DNA of 64,000 nucleotides from Rhizobium leguminosarum (GCF_017876795.1 NZ_JAGIOR010000005.1:124001-188000); one strand, 5' to 3'; shown: positions 53,131 through 62,475, numbered from the stretch's first letter. Translations and numbers: made by a program. Notes: generated by a model not told the origin, from the letters alone.

Positions 53131-53189
53131 GCCCCAGTACATTATTGGGACCCAGATATACGGTAGGCGATTTTCGGCTCAGGATGGTG
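53130..53189 (+). repeat. Stray Tn3-type transposon end (60 bp)
   Basis: Identical over 60 bp to 59469-59528, the end of the second Tn3-family transposon, and in the same orientation. It begins GGCCCCAGTACATTATTGGG and is cut off after GGATGGTG. No transposase is attached. Confidence 0.85.
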
Positions 53190-53202
53190 TATAGCGCGAC
53201 GA

Positions 53203-53529
53203 TCAGGATGAGACGCTACGCGGCACGGTTTTGATTGCACGTTCATCGCGAATCACCTCCTTGGAACGGGAGGTAACCATGCTGTTTAAATGGCGCATCA
53301 ATGTGAGCAGGGTTCGAACGCTGATGCGAGGCGCCGGCTTCGACTCGCTCCGCGCTTCCGGCGAATCGGTTACAAGATCGGTTGCTGATCGGCGAATTGA
53401 ACGGCGGCGTCCGTCAGGTAATCGAATGACAACGAATGCCGCACCGCGTCCGGACTGGACTGACACCAGCTCAAGACGCTGACCCGCAAGGCCGTGGCGC
53501 GGGTCAATGACAGTCACATAATGCACCAC
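53203..53529 (-). CDS. DUF5372-like protein fragment (108 aa)
   Basis: HYVTVIDPRHGLAGQRLELV, GAAFVVIRLPDGRRRSIRRS resembles the small beta-barrel proteins encoded beside recombinases. The putative start is a GTG without a clear ribosome site at the edge of an IS21 remnant, so the N-terminus may be lost. Probably a leftover of another integrase element. Confidence 0.5.
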   Translation of the reverse strand: MVHYVTVIDPRHGLAGQRLELVSVQSGRGAAFVVIRLPDGRRRSIRRSATDLVTDSPEARSESKPAPRISVRTLLTLMRHLNSMVTSRSKEVIRDERAIKTVPRSVSS

Positions 53530-53555
53530 CCCGTCGACAATAGGGGCAGTCTGCG

Positions 53556-53678
53556 ATGCTTGGTTCGGAGCGTCTCACCGGCGCAATGCTCGATCGCATC
53601 ACCCACCATGTCAACATCCTCGAGATGAACGGTGACAGCTATCGTCTCGCCCAAAGCCGCGCCCGAAAGGCAGGCTGA
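53556..53678 (+). pseudogene. IS21-family IstB, C-terminal fragment
   Basis: MLGSERLTGAMLDRITHHVN, ILEMNGDSYRLAQSRARKAG then stop: the last 40 residues of the IS21 helper ATPase IstB. The IS21 right end probably follows, to about 53822 (TGGCCTGGTTTTACTCCG repeats). Confidence 0.8.
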
Positions 53679-53823
53679 AACCCTTCTCAAAAAACGCCGC
53701 GCACGCATGAAACCCCCGCTCGGGCTACGCCTCCCGGAGGTCTCATGCGTGCGCCACAAGTGGCCTGGTTTTACTCCGCCGCCTGGCCGGATTTTACTCC
53801 GGCGTTGACAGCAGGGCCATCGT

Positions 53824-53862
53824 GGCCATCCTGTGCCCAACCCAGGTTAAGGCGACGCTACC
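53824..53862 (+). repeat. IS6-family end, copy 1
   Basis: GGCCATCCTGTGCCCAACCC ... GGCGACGCTACC; nearly identical copies lie at 55981-56019 (inverted) and about 57555-57593. Confidence 0.65.
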
Positions 53863-53904
53863 TCACAACCAGCTGTTCAAATTTCCCGAGCCACCTCTGT
53901 CGGC

Positions 53905-54210
53905 TCATGTCTTTGCAGAAAATCCGAGCTGAATGCGCTTAGCGCGCAGGATTGCCTTAAGGACATCGATTCCAAACTTGAGGCTTTCTGCTTCAGTCTC
54001 GATGGAGATACCTATCGTGACGGTGCCCTTGGCTTCATCGAGCGCAACCTCCTCTAGATCATCAAACCACTTCTGACCTTTATCTTCTTGAATTTTCGAT
54101 AAGTTGTCAATCGCCACCCAAAGTGCCGATTGAACTGCTATGACGGCGGCGCAGAGTTTTTCTTCATTTGCGTCGGAGATAGACAGGATAGGTTCTTTCC
54201 GGTATGTCAT
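53905..54210 (-). CDS. Hypothetical protein (101 aa)
   Basis: From the ATG at 54210 with AGGGA upstream; the frame extends to 54324 but into the IS5 end. MTYRKEPILSISDANEEKLC ... DDLEEVALDEAKGTVTIGIS is acidic with helices and strands in alternation. No known family. It lies between IS6-like and IS5 pieces and may be passenger DNA. Confidence 0.5.
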   Translation of the reverse strand: MTYRKEPILSISDANEEKLCAAVIAVQSALWVAIDNLSKIQEDKGQKWFDDLEEVALDEAKGTVTIGISIETEAESLKFGIDVLKAILRAKRIQLGFSAKT

Positions 54211-54288
54211 GCTGTTCCCTACATAGGATGGAAATTGGTCGAGCTGGCTCCTCAGGTTGAGGTCGGTTAAATCATCGCGGGCGACGCT

Positions 54289-55384
54289 GTTGCAGGGATC
54301 AAATTTGTGGCGCGATAACCCCACCCGCGGCCTGGTTCATGCGAGGCGCTTGAATTCAGGACGGCCGAGTTCCGTCATCCGGTTGAGAACTCGGACACCG
54401 ATCTTGGCTTCAGTCTTCTGATTGTCTAAGTTCCTCGCCCGGAGCTTTGGTCCTATCACAGCCTTCCATCTACCCATTTGCGTCTCAACCCGGCTGCGCT
54501 TGTTGTAGCCAGTGGATTTCTGCCATGCCATCCGGCCTTTGGTCTGGATTTCCGCGATATGGTGGTCGCGACCAGATGGGACCGGCACCGATTGAGAGCT
54601 GGGAACCGCAGTCTTGGGAGGTGGGATAGTGACTTCGACGATCTCACCAAAGCGTGTCCCAAGAAGATCACGGGTAGGCGCTCCATCATAGGCGCCGTCG
54701 GCAATAAACTTGTCGACGGCACCATCGATCTGGTCCAGAAGTCCTGGTAACGCTGTCGGATCACCGACATCATCGGTGGTCAGATCGGAGCAAACAATCT
54801 CACCGCTGACAAGATCGAGACCGAGGTGCAGTTTGCGCCATCTCTTGCGTTTGGCCTTGGTTTTGTGTTTGTTTTCCAGCCACTCGCCCTCTCCGAAGAC
54901 CTTCAAGCCCGTGCTGTCGACAACAAGATGGATCGGACCTGATGTTGTGGCTCCAGACTTTGCTGACGGCAACGCCAGCCCTTTGCTCCGGCGTGACAAG
55001 GTGGAGAAGTCGGGCACGGCAATATCAAACTCCATCAGCGCCGCGACACTGCGCACCAGGCCTTGGGTCTGGCGCAGCGCCAGTCCGTAGACGGCGCGCA
55101 GGGTCAAGCACAATGCGATCGCTAGATCCGAGTATTTCGGCTGACCGCCCCGAGATTTCCTGCGCGACGCAGACCACAAGCAAAGCGCGCCATCACTCAC
55201 CCAAATCGTCAAATCACCACGTTGACGAAGGCTTTCATTATACGCCGGCCAATTCGTTACCTGAAATTTCTGCCTGGCAATCTTGTGCCGCCGGTCAGCA
55301 TGGAACTTATGCGGCATCGTCGAAATCCGGATCCGGTGACTGAAAGACAACGCTGAATATCAGTCCGTCGGTGATCCGTGCAAC
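54289..55384 (-). mobile_element. IS5-family insertion sequence, copy 1
   Basis: Ends GTTGCAGGGATCA (54289-54301) and, inverted, GTTGCACGGATCA (55372-55384), 13 bp with one mismatch. One transposase gene. It truncates a dehydrogenase gene on its right. Confidence 0.75.
54337..55317 (-). CDS. IS5-family transposase
   Basis: 326 aa from the ATG at 55317 (frame open to 55350). QVTNWPAYNESLRQRGDLTI, GGQPKYSDLAIALCLTLRAV, then the DDE core: LVVDSTGLKVFGEGEW, KFIADGAYDG, and the C-terminal YNKRSRVETQMGRWKAVIGP with the catalytic glutamate. Apparently intact and potentially active. Confidence 0.92.
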   Translation of the reverse strand: MPHKFHADRRHKIARQKFQVTNWPAYNESLRQRGDLTIWVSDGALCLWSASRRKSRGGQPKYSDLAIALCLTLRAVYGLALRQTQGLVRSVAALMEFDIAVPDFSTLSRRSKGLALPSAKSGATTSGPIHLVVDSTGLKVFGEGEWLENKHKTKAKRKRWRKLHLGLDLVSGEIVCSDLTTDDVGDPTALPGLLDQIDGAVDKFIADGAYDGAPTRDLLGTRFGEIVEVTIPPPKTAVPSSQSVPVPSGRDHHIAEIQTKGRMAWQKSTGYNKRSRVETQMGRWKAVIGPKLRARNLDNQKTEAKIGVRVLNRMTELGRPEFKRLA

Positions 55385-55596
55385 AAGGCCGCATCGAAGG
55401 ATCTCAGCGTTTCGATGCCATCGCCGGGCATCATGCTGCCATTCTCCAAATAGTAGTCGCAAGACCAGGGATAGCTTGTCGTCGCAAGTGAGAATCCGTT
55501 TCGCGCAGCCGCCTTTTCGAGCACGGCCTTGGCTGCCTCAGTTACATCGCGGCCGATGCCGTCTCCTGGCAGTAGGGCAATCTTGTAGGTCTTCAT
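55360..55596 (-). pseudogene. Isopropylmalate/tartrate dehydrogenase-like, N-terminal fragment
   Basis: MKTYKIALLPGDGIGRDVTE, CDYYLENGSMMPGDGIETLR, SFDAALLHGSPTD: the first 78 residues of a beta-decarboxylating dehydrogenase (tartrate or isopropylmalate type; the CDYYLENG segment favours the tartrate subfamily). It is truncated by the IS5 insertion. Good start at 55596 with AGGA upstream. Confidence 0.8.
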
Positions 55597-55980
55597 GGCA
55601 GGTCCTCTCACTGGCTGATCAGCACATTCTTGCTCTGCGGGTTGCGCCGTGCGGCAATGACTATAGAGGGAGGCTCACGCTTTATTTGCCGAAAGCGGCC
55701 AGGATTTGGTCGATTGTTGTGTTTGCACCGGCATCACCGGTGAATTCTATCGAACGATCTGTTCCGGCCTCGCAGAGAGGATTTCGGGCGGGCACGCCTC
55801 ATCGCGACCGGCTGTGTTCGATCATCGCCGAGTGGCGCACGCGGCGCCGCCGTCTGGGAAAGCCGGATGGCTCAGTTGATCGAACGCAGGCCGAGATAGA
55901 CCGCCAGGCTGACGGCGGAGAGGGCGATCGTCAGCTTCGGCCTGGCATCGTCGAACAGGGTCGCCAGCAGCAGGCCGAGC
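55597..55980. other. Non-coding stretch with a transporter tail
   Basis: A minus-strand frame 55872-55980 reads LGLLLATLFDDARPKLTIAL ... LAVYLGLRSIN then stop, like the last membrane helix of a permease; it is cut by the IS6 end. The rest of the stretch shows no gene. Confidence 0.4.
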
Positions 55981-56300
55981 GGTAGCGTCGCCTTAACCTG
56001 GGTTGAGCACAGGATGGCCCCGCTTCATGCGGCAGTCGTCAAGGCGATTTCGCTCCAGACCGCCATAGCGATAGTGGCAGCACGAATATCGCGGTGATCG
56101 GCGGCTGTCAGATGTTTGCGGTGAAGATGGAAGAGGTTGGCGATCGGGCCATGGATGGAAACGAAAGACTGGCATTGCCCTGCCGACTTGAACTGGATCA
56201 TGCCCCGCTCTCGTCGTCTGACAGACAAGTGTGAGTTCTCCGCCCGGTTGTTTAGGCCCTTGTGCGAACGATGCTCGACACCGGGCATGATTTCTCTTCT
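55981..56300 (-). pseudogene. IS6-family transposase, C-terminal remnant
   Basis: REIMPGVEHRSHKGLNNRAE, NSHLSVRRRERGMIQFKSAG, PIANLFHLHRKHLTAADHRD: the C-terminal part of an IS6-family DDE transposase (coding 56025-56300), with its IS end at 55981-56019. The N-terminal two-thirds is replaced by the IS5 element that begins at about 56317. Confidence 0.8.
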
Positions 56301-56316
56301 GGCTGTTGGGGGCGTT

Positions 56317-57439
56317 GGTGCGGGGATCAGCAAGTGAGCGGAATTTGGTCTTTGATGGGCCCGCTTATTTGGTTGCTCCCTTCGAGGCTTGGCAACGAAC
56401 GGATTGCGGGCGTCCGCAGGCGAGCATTCGGTTCAAAATGGTGACGCCGATCGCAGCCTCTGTCTGCTGCGCATGGAATGACCGAGCGCGCAAACGCGAC
56501 CCAATGACGCCTTTGTATCGACCCATCGCGGTTTCAACCAAAGCCCGTTTGCCATAGCCGGCACCGTCCTGCCATTTCAACCGGCCATCGATCTGGATGG
56601 ATGCAATGTGATCGTCTCTCTGGCAGGACGCCTGGGCGTTGGCTCGTTCCACTACATTCGAGCGCGGTGGAATAACGACCTTCGCGCCTGCGCTATGACC
56701 CAGAATTGCGTCATAGCTTGGCTCGCCATCATAGGCGCCATCGGCAGTGAACTGGTCGATCTCATCGTCGATCTGATCCAGCAATAGGTCCAGCTGCGAG
56801 GCATCGCCGGTTTCCTGATCTGTCAGACTATGGGCAATGATCTCGCCACTGTCGGCGTCAACCGCCAAGTGCAGTTTTCTCCAGCCACGCCGGGACTTCG
56901 CTCCATGCTTTTCTTCCAGCCATTGGCCGGCGCCATAGATCTTGAGCCCGGTACTGTCGACCAGGACGTGAATGGGTCCGTTCGCCACAGGCTGCCGGTC
57001 GTTGCTTCTGGCCGATGGCTTCCAGGTTCTGGCCCGTCGGTGTCGGCTCAGCGTGGTGTGATCGGGCACGGCCAGATCCAATGTCATCATATCAAGCACC
57101 GAACTCAAAAGCCCTTCGCTTTGGCGCAAACGCAGCCCAAAGACCATGCCCAGCATCAGCGTAGTTTCGATCGCCAGATCCGAATAGAGAGGCTGGCCAC
57201 CACGCGTCTTGCGAGGTGGAGCCGCCCAGCCCGCCAGCGCGTCCGGCGTTATCCAAAGGGTTAAACTGCCACGGCGGCCAAGGCCCGCCTCATACTCCGC
57301 CCAGTTCGTCACTTTGAACTTCATTTTACCGATGTGGTGGCGACGGGCGGCGTTGTGCTTATGCGGCATGCGGGATCAATCAACCTATTTTCGATCCCGG
57401 CCACATAGATGCAAAATGTTGAAATTTGATCCCGGCACC
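56317..57439 (-). mobile_element. IS5-family insertion sequence, copy 2
   Basis: Ends GGTGCGGGGATCA (56317-56329) and, inverted, GGTGCCGGGATCA (57427-57439). Similarity of the two ends continues outwards for about 20 bp (CTGTTGGGGGC), so the true termini may be longer. It interrupts the IS6 remnant. Confidence 0.7.
56365..57369 (-). CDS. IS5-family transposase
   Basis: 334 aa. KVTNWAEYEAGLGRRGSLTL, GGQPLYSDLAIETTLMLGMV, VLVDSTGLKIYGAGQWLEEK, QFTADGAYDGEPSYDAILGH and YGKRALVETAMGRYKGVIGS give the DDE core. It is a distinct IS5 subgroup member, related to but clearly different from the copy at 54337. Apparently intact. Confidence 0.92.
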   Translation of the reverse strand: MPHKHNAARRHHIGKMKFKVTNWAEYEAGLGRRGSLTLWITPDALAGWAAPPRKTRGGQPLYSDLAIETTLMLGMVFGLRLRQSEGLLSSVLDMMTLDLAVPDHTTLSRHRRARTWKPSARSNDRQPVANGPIHVLVDSTGLKIYGAGQWLEEKHGAKSRRGWRKLHLAVDADSGEIIAHSLTDQETGDASQLDLLLDQIDDEIDQFTADGAYDGEPSYDAILGHSAGAKVVIPPRSNVVERANAQASCQRDDHIASIQIDGRLKWQDGAGYGKRALVETAMGRYKGVIGSRLRARSFHAQQTEAAIGVTILNRMLACGRPQSVRCQASKGATK

Positions 57440-57447
57440 AAAGCCCC

Positions 57448-57490
57448 CAACAGCCAGAAATCGTTCAATTCCCATTCATGCACCAAAGCT
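57448..57490 (+). repeat. 43-bp repeat, inverted copy at 59427-59469
   Basis: Exact inverse complement of 59427-59469. The two copies bracket the thioredoxin-like gene and the truncated repA, and touch the IS6 end on one side and the Tn3 end on the other. Confidence 0.8.
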
Positions 57491-57593
57491 GTGCTGCCAC
57501 TATCGCTATGGCGGTCTGGAGCGAAATCGCCTTGACGACTGCCGCATGAAGCGGGGCCATCGTGTGCCCAACTCAGGTTAAGGCGACGCTACC
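57491..57593 (+). pseudogene. IS6-family transposase end, second orientation
   Basis: On the plus strand ATIAMAVWSEIALTTAA and a stop at 57547-57549 repeat the last residues of the IS6 remnant at 56025, followed by the same IS end (to 57593). Confidence 0.75.
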
Positions 57594-57643
57594 GTTAGAA
57601 TTCCTGTCAACGCTGCCTGAGCAGCGCCAACAGGTTCCTATTT

Positions 57644-58756
57644 TCAACGCTGCTTCCGCGGAGCCGCACAAATCTCCCCATAACAAACCTGCTCACCCTT
57701 ATACTCCGCCAAGGTGTGCAGCAATCGCAGCAGCCAAAACTCCTTTTCGACCTCCGGGAGAGACTCTCCATCTACGAACTTCAAAGCCTGCTCGAGCAAA
57801 TCCACAGCCCGGCCGTTGTCGCCGCTTTCATGGTAGTAAAGGGCAACCAACCGAGAAGACACAGCGCGTGAGAGAGCGTCCTGCTGCGGATACAATTTCA
57901 GGATTCGCTCCGAGAGTTCCTTGCCCATCGACAAGCGTTCTGCCAATGGAAGGCCAGAGTGATCATAGTGTGGACCGAGGACCTCTTGCATCGCCGCGAG
58001 AAGCCAACCTTCAGAGTTTCGTTCGATTGCATCGCGAGCGAATTGCGCTAGTGCAATCCAGCCCGCCTCCATGTCGCGCATTCTTCCGATCAATGTCACG
58101 ACATGCCACTGGCGCAAGGAGATGCGGTCCGGGAAAAGATTGATGCCTTCTTCAAAGGCCGCGAGCGCCGTCTTCCAATCCTCAATCTCTGTCGCCGCCC
58201 GGATTCGATCACGCAACGCGTTGTACGAACCATTGCTCTCGCCTTCAGCAATCCGCGCCTTTTCGGCATCTTTTGCTTCCGCGCTGGCGCGCCAGCTGCC
58301 GTCAATCACTTTTAGCAAAACGTCCTCGAGCTCATCCGTATCACCGATAAAGGCGATGCTGCCGTCCCGGTCGACAATGAACGCCTTCGGAACATGGAAA
58401 GATAGGCTAGCTTTCATCCAATGCTCATCCATTTCGCCTGAGTGATCGAACGCAATCCGAATGTTCGAATTGGGGAGCCATTTGGCCACCCACGCGTCCA
58501 CCTGGGCTTTGGCCTCGTCAGCCGTTGCGGCTTTTTCATGTGCTGCAACTCCGATGACTTCAACACCCATGTCGCTGTATTTCTCCTGCAGCTGCGCCAG
58601 GCGGGCCAGCGCCGGCCCGCAACCACTGCAGGTAGTCGAAAAGAACTCAAGGATGTATATCTTGCCGAGCTGGAAGTTGGAAATCCCATCGCCGCGCAGC
58701 CAGGCCTTCACTTTGATCGACGGGGCTGGAGTGTGGATATTTAAGCTGGAAATCAT
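57644..58756 (-). CDS. Thioredoxin-like (TlpA/redoxin type) protein
   Basis: 370 aa from the ATG at 58756 (GGAG 7 nt upstream). The N-terminal domain is TlpA-like: YILEFFSTTCSGCGPALARL with a C-x-x-C pair (CSGC), GVEVIGVAAHEKAATADEAK and HVPKAFIVDRDGSIAFIGDT with the cis-proline. The C-terminal 190 residues are helical repeats, possibly TPR-like (WKTALAAFEEGINLFPDRIS, AVDLLEQALKFVDGESLPEV). No signal peptide, so probably cytoplasmic. A redox role is likely; the partner is unknown. It lies within IS-rich DNA, next to a repA fragment. Confidence 0.8.
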   Translation of the reverse strand: MISSLNIHTPAPSIKVKAWLRGDGISNFQLGKIYILEFFSTTCSGCGPALARLAQLQEKYSDMGVEVIGVAAHEKAATADEAKAQVDAWVAKWLPNSNIRIAFDHSGEMDEHWMKASLSFHVPKAFIVDRDGSIAFIGDTDELEDVLLKVIDGSWRASAEAKDAEKARIAEGESNGSYNALRDRIRAATEIEDWKTALAAFEEGINLFPDRISLRQWHVVTLIGRMRDMEAGWIALAQFARDAIERNSEGWLLAAMQEVLGPHYDHSGLPLAERLSMGKELSERILKLYPQQDALSRAVSSRLVALYYHESGDNGRAVDLLEQALKFVDGESLPEVEKEFWLLRLLHTLAEYKGEQVCYGEICAAPRKQR

Positions 58757-58775
58757 GTCTTTTCTCCACAGTGTT

Positions 58776-59207
58776 TTATCCGGCGCTTCGTGCGCCAGGA
58801 ACATGGAATCCTTGAAGTGCAAGGCCCTGAGTCAGATATAACGACGTAGTGGTTCTCGCGGGGCCGTCGGCTACTGAGATGATCTGTAGTTTCTCACCCT
58901 CGCGTCTGCGCGGGCATAACTTCAAAGCCTCCTTCGGACGGGCCGAAGCGAGATAGGCACGGAGTTCGTTGATCTGTCGAAGCGTATAGGAGCGTCGACC
59001 TGCGGTCCCCAACTCCGGTGTTGGCCCCAGCCCATCAATTGACAACTGGCGCAGATAACTGCCCGACACACCGAGAATCTCAGCAACCTCGCCTAAGGAG
59101 AAAGGGCGCAAGGGCCTGTCGTCTAGAAATTTGGGAGTTGCGCCCCGCTCTTTTAGCCGGCCCCAGAGTTCGTTGCCATGGCGCTGGACGCGCTCCGTCG
59201 GATCCAT
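58776..59207 (-). pseudogene. Second repA (ParA family), truncated and degenerate
   Basis: FSLGEVAEILGVSGSYLRQL, GLGPTPELGTAGRRSYTLRQ, LRAYLASARPKEALKLCPRR, EKLQIISVADGPARTTTSLY: the N-terminal DNA-binding half of a RepA from a second repABC type. The Walker A loop is corrupt (the lysine of GKTTTS is arginine) and the protein breaks off after LALQGFHV. It is not related closely to the repA at 31936. Confidence 0.8.
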
Positions 59208-59468
59208 TTGAGAGGCCCCATTCTTGTAATGCGGTATATTTGTCACCGTGACGGGTTTCTGCCCGTGTGATGTCTATAGACCGTCTCTATAAGAGAATTG
59301 CCTGTACCAGTCAACAGTCAACAAGCACACCGCCCCAACAAACTTACGGGCTCCATCGGAGCAGCCCCTTCGATGGCGGGGATGGCAGAGATCCTGCGGG
59401 CCACACGGAAGGAACCACCCGGGAAGAGCTTTGGTGCATGAATGGGAATTGAACGATTTCTGGCTGTT
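59208..59468. other. Remnant of a repA upstream region
   Basis: About 260 bp with a GTCTATAGAC palindrome at about 59274-59283 and no gene. The 43-bp inverted repeat copy occupies 59427-59469. Confidence 0.4.
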
Positions 59469-59517
59469 GGCCCCAGTACATTATTGGGACCCAGATATAC
59501 GGTAGGCGATTTTCGGC

Positions 59518-62475
59518 TCAGGATGGTGCCAACCTGATCGGCAGGAAGCCTTCTTGATCGACCTCCAAGGTGTCAGACCACACATAATCGCCGGTTATAT
59601 TGATATGATCCCAGCCCAACGGCGACAGTTTTGAGATGATCTTCTCATCGAATGGCCTGCCTTGCCGGCGCATGGCCTCCGTGATCCGTCCGAGATAGCG
59701 GCAATTGAAGAGAACGATGGCGGCCGTGACGAGATTGAGGGCTGCAGCCCGGCCCGCCTGATTTTCATGGCTACGGTCTCGAAAGCGCCCCAAACGATGG
59801 AAGGCGACGGCGCGGGCAAGGGTGTTTCGTGCTTCGCCCTTGTTCAGTTCTGCGGTGACGAGTTGCCGGAGAGCGGGATCCTCAAACCACCGTAAGGTGA
59901 AGAGGGTGCGCTCGATGCGCCCTATTTCGCGCAAGCCGGCGGCCAGACTGTTTTGCTGCCGGTAGGCGGATAGCTTCTTCAGGATAAGGGAAGGCGTGAC
60001 CACCTTGTCGGCGAGCGCCCGGATTACCTTGCCGATTTCATCGGCATGCCCCAGGATCAGGTTGGCGTCGAGACGGTGTCCGAACAGAGGTGCCAGACGA
60101 CCGTATCTTGTTTTCGGTTCGAAGGCATAGAGTTTGCGGTCCGACAGGCGCGGAATTCGAGGTTCGAAGGAGCGGCCCAGCAGTGCTGCGATGGCAAAGA
60201 CGATATCGGAAACGCCGCCACCATCAACATGCAACGCCCCGATGTCGACATTGCTTTCGTGGCCGAGAATGCCATCCAATGCATGGATGGCTTCACCGGC
60301 GGTGCCAGCGATAACCTTCTGATGAAGCGGCGCGTATCGATCGGTGATCGTGGTGTAGATTTTCACGATCGGATCACGGCCATAGTGTCCATTGATTGCG
60401 CCGCCAGCTTCGCCCGGACCACCGAGATAAAAGGCTTGCCCATCGGCGGAAGCACGCCAGCCTTCGCCAAACCAGACCGACAGCGGCTCGGCATGAATTG
60501 CATCGGTCACACTCGCCAACGCGGCTCGGTAGGTGTCCTCACGCATGTGCCATGTCTGCATACGCAGCAAGGCTCGCCGGGTCACCGTACCGCACATCTC
60601 GGCCATTCGTGACAGGCCGAGATTGGTCGCTTCGGCGATCAATGCGGCCATGAAGGCGCGCTGATCCACAGGTGGCAATCCGGTGGAGACATGGGAGAAA
60701 TGCTCGGTGAAGTCGGTCCAGTGGTTGACCTGATCGAGCAGGTCGGTAATCCGCACCCGCGGCATCATGGAGTATAACCTCGCCGTGACGGTACGGGTTT
60801 GTTCCTGTTCGTTGTCGCCTCTTGGTCCCTTGGGGAAGCGGAGCTTTCCATCGGCGAATATCGCTGCATCCTTGCCAGACAGGTGACGTTCCGTGCTCAG
60901 AAGAGCAGCATCGAGCGCAGCCATTCGGACTGCAACATAATCTTCGGCATTGAAAGCGTGAACCAGAGCGACCGTTTGCACCTGAGTTGCCGGCGAAGCG
61001 GGTGCGAGGAGCTTTTCGAGCGGACGGTGAATTCGCGATGTCTCAACCCACACGCCGCCGCTTGCAAGCGCATTGGCCAGGATGAAGTAGGTGGCCAGTT
61101 CGTAATAGGAGCGGTTAATGGAATTGTCGGTAAAGACATGTCGGGACCAGCGCCGCTCAAGATGGCCGAGCGGAACGTCGGCAGGTAGCGGTTTACGACG
61201 GTCACCACCAATCCCGCCCAACACCGCGATTGCGGCAAGAAGCGGCTGCACGGCGCTACCGCCTTCAAACGCAAAGCTGCTCAGGAACCGGGCGCCGATT
61301 TTCTTGAACACGTGGTATTCGGGTGCAAGCTCGCTGAGCACGTCCGATCTTCCTGGGCGAAGTGTTCGCCGGATGATAGCCGCATCATCTGCGATGGTTT
61401 CCAAGGGCGCGATCGCAGTGACGGCGGCCGTGACATCGGCTTCGGCTCGCACGGCAGTCACCACAGCTTCAAGCACCTTGGCGATCCGAAGAAGCCGGAC
61501 ACGCCCATGTTCCGCAGATGCGGCGATCGTTTCCTCAAGCCGCTTTCTGGCGCGCAGGTTGGCACGCCCAACGAGCGACTGGAACATCGACAACGCTGCA
61601 TCGGTCAACGTAATCGCCAACTCGCTCAAGGTCGCTATCATGATCGCATGTCGGCGTGGTGCGTTCATCTGCTGGAACGCTTGCGCGGTATAGAGGCTTC
61701 CTTCTTTGGCCATTTGCGCCATGCGTTGATTGAGGTGGAACGGCAAGCGTCCCGGTACATCGCCAACGATGCTACGAACAAGCTCGAGCTTGTCGAGAAT
61801 CTCGGCAAGCGATCGTGCACTTGCGCCTCCAGCCGGTGCACGCAGCCACGACAAGCGACTTTGCTGGCGATGAACCTTGGCGGATAAAAGCACGTCCATC
61901 TGATCGCATTGTGGTGGTGATAGAAGGCCGCAGACCTCGGCAATCGCCGCGAGGTCAGCAGAGTGCATCGCTGCAGCGGCTAAACGTTCGACGACGCTGA
62001 TACCAGGGATGATGATCCTTCCAGCCCGCATCCATTCAATCAGACGATCGAGAAGCACCCGGCCATCGGTCAAGCCGACGGCTTCGTTTTGAGCCCAGGC
62101 GGCAAGTTCGACCCGCAATGGTTGGCTCAAATCGCGGAAACCGTGGCGCTCTTTGATCGTGGTCAACTGTTCGTATCGCGTTGCGTCGCGGCGGGCAAAC
62201 AGCGCGATGACATCAGCGTCGGCCTGAACCTGGTCGGCAATATGATCAAGCATGATACCTGGCAGCAACTCGCCGCGGCTGAGATATCGGCCAGGGAACC
62301 GCAGGCAGCAGAGTTGGAGCGCATAGCTCAGCCGGGTCTCCGGCGTCCGGCATTGATCCACGGCGGCAAGGTCGTCGGAGCTGAGCGTATAGAGACGCAA
62401 GATCTCGGCTTCCGTGTCCGGCAATCTCAGCAGTGAACCCCTCTGTTTCCTGGTCATGGAAATTCGCGGCGGCAT
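59518..62475 (-). CDS. tnpA: Tn3-family transposase
   Basis: 985 aa from the ATG at 62475 (AAAGGA upstream; frame open to 62490). LPDTEAEILRLYTLSSDDLA, VWFGEGWRASADGQAFYLGG, YTTITDRYAPLHQKVIAGTA, DGILGHESNVDIGALHVDGG and the C-terminal FNCRYLGRITEAMRRQG, GDYVWSDTLEVDQEG show the Tn3 family and an intact DDE region. Distinct from the transposase at 35093. Confidence 0.96.
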   Translation of the reverse strand: MPPRISMTRKQRGSLLRLPDTEAEILRLYTLSSDDLAAVDQCRTPETRLSYALQLCCLRFPGRYLSRGELLPGIMLDHIADQVQADADVIALFARRDATRYEQLTTIKERHGFRDLSQPLRVELAAWAQNEAVGLTDGRVLLDRLIEWMRAGRIIIPGISVVERLAAAAMHSADLAAIAEVCGLLSPPQCDQMDVLLSAKVHRQQSRLSWLRAPAGGASARSLAEILDKLELVRSIVGDVPGRLPFHLNQRMAQMAKEGSLYTAQAFQQMNAPRRHAIMIATLSELAITLTDAALSMFQSLVGRANLRARKRLEETIAASAEHGRVRLLRIAKVLEAVVTAVRAEADVTAAVTAIAPLETIADDAAIIRRTLRPGRSDVLSELAPEYHVFKKIGARFLSSFAFEGGSAVQPLLAAIAVLGGIGGDRRKPLPADVPLGHLERRWSRHVFTDNSINRSYYELATYFILANALASGGVWVETSRIHRPLEKLLAPASPATQVQTVALVHAFNAEDYVAVRMAALDAALLSTERHLSGKDAAIFADGKLRFPKGPRGDNEQEQTRTVTARLYSMMPRVRITDLLDQVNHWTDFTEHFSHVSTGLPPVDQRAFMAALIAEATNLGLSRMAEMCGTVTRRALLRMQTWHMREDTYRAALASVTDAIHAEPLSVWFGEGWRASADGQAFYLGGPGEAGGAINGHYGRDPIVKIYTTITDRYAPLHQKVIAGTAGEAIHALDGILGHESNVDIGALHVDGGGVSDIVFAIAALLGRSFEPRIPRLSDRKLYAFEPKTRYGRLAPLFGHRLDANLILGHADEIGKVIRALADKVVTPSLILKKLSAYRQQNSLAAGLREIGRIERTLFTLRWFEDPALRQLVTAELNKGEARNTLARAVAFHRLGRFRDRSHENQAGRAAALNLVTAAIVLFNCRYLGRITEAMRRQGRPFDEKIISKLSPLGWDHINITGDYVWSDTLEVDQEGFLPIRLAPS

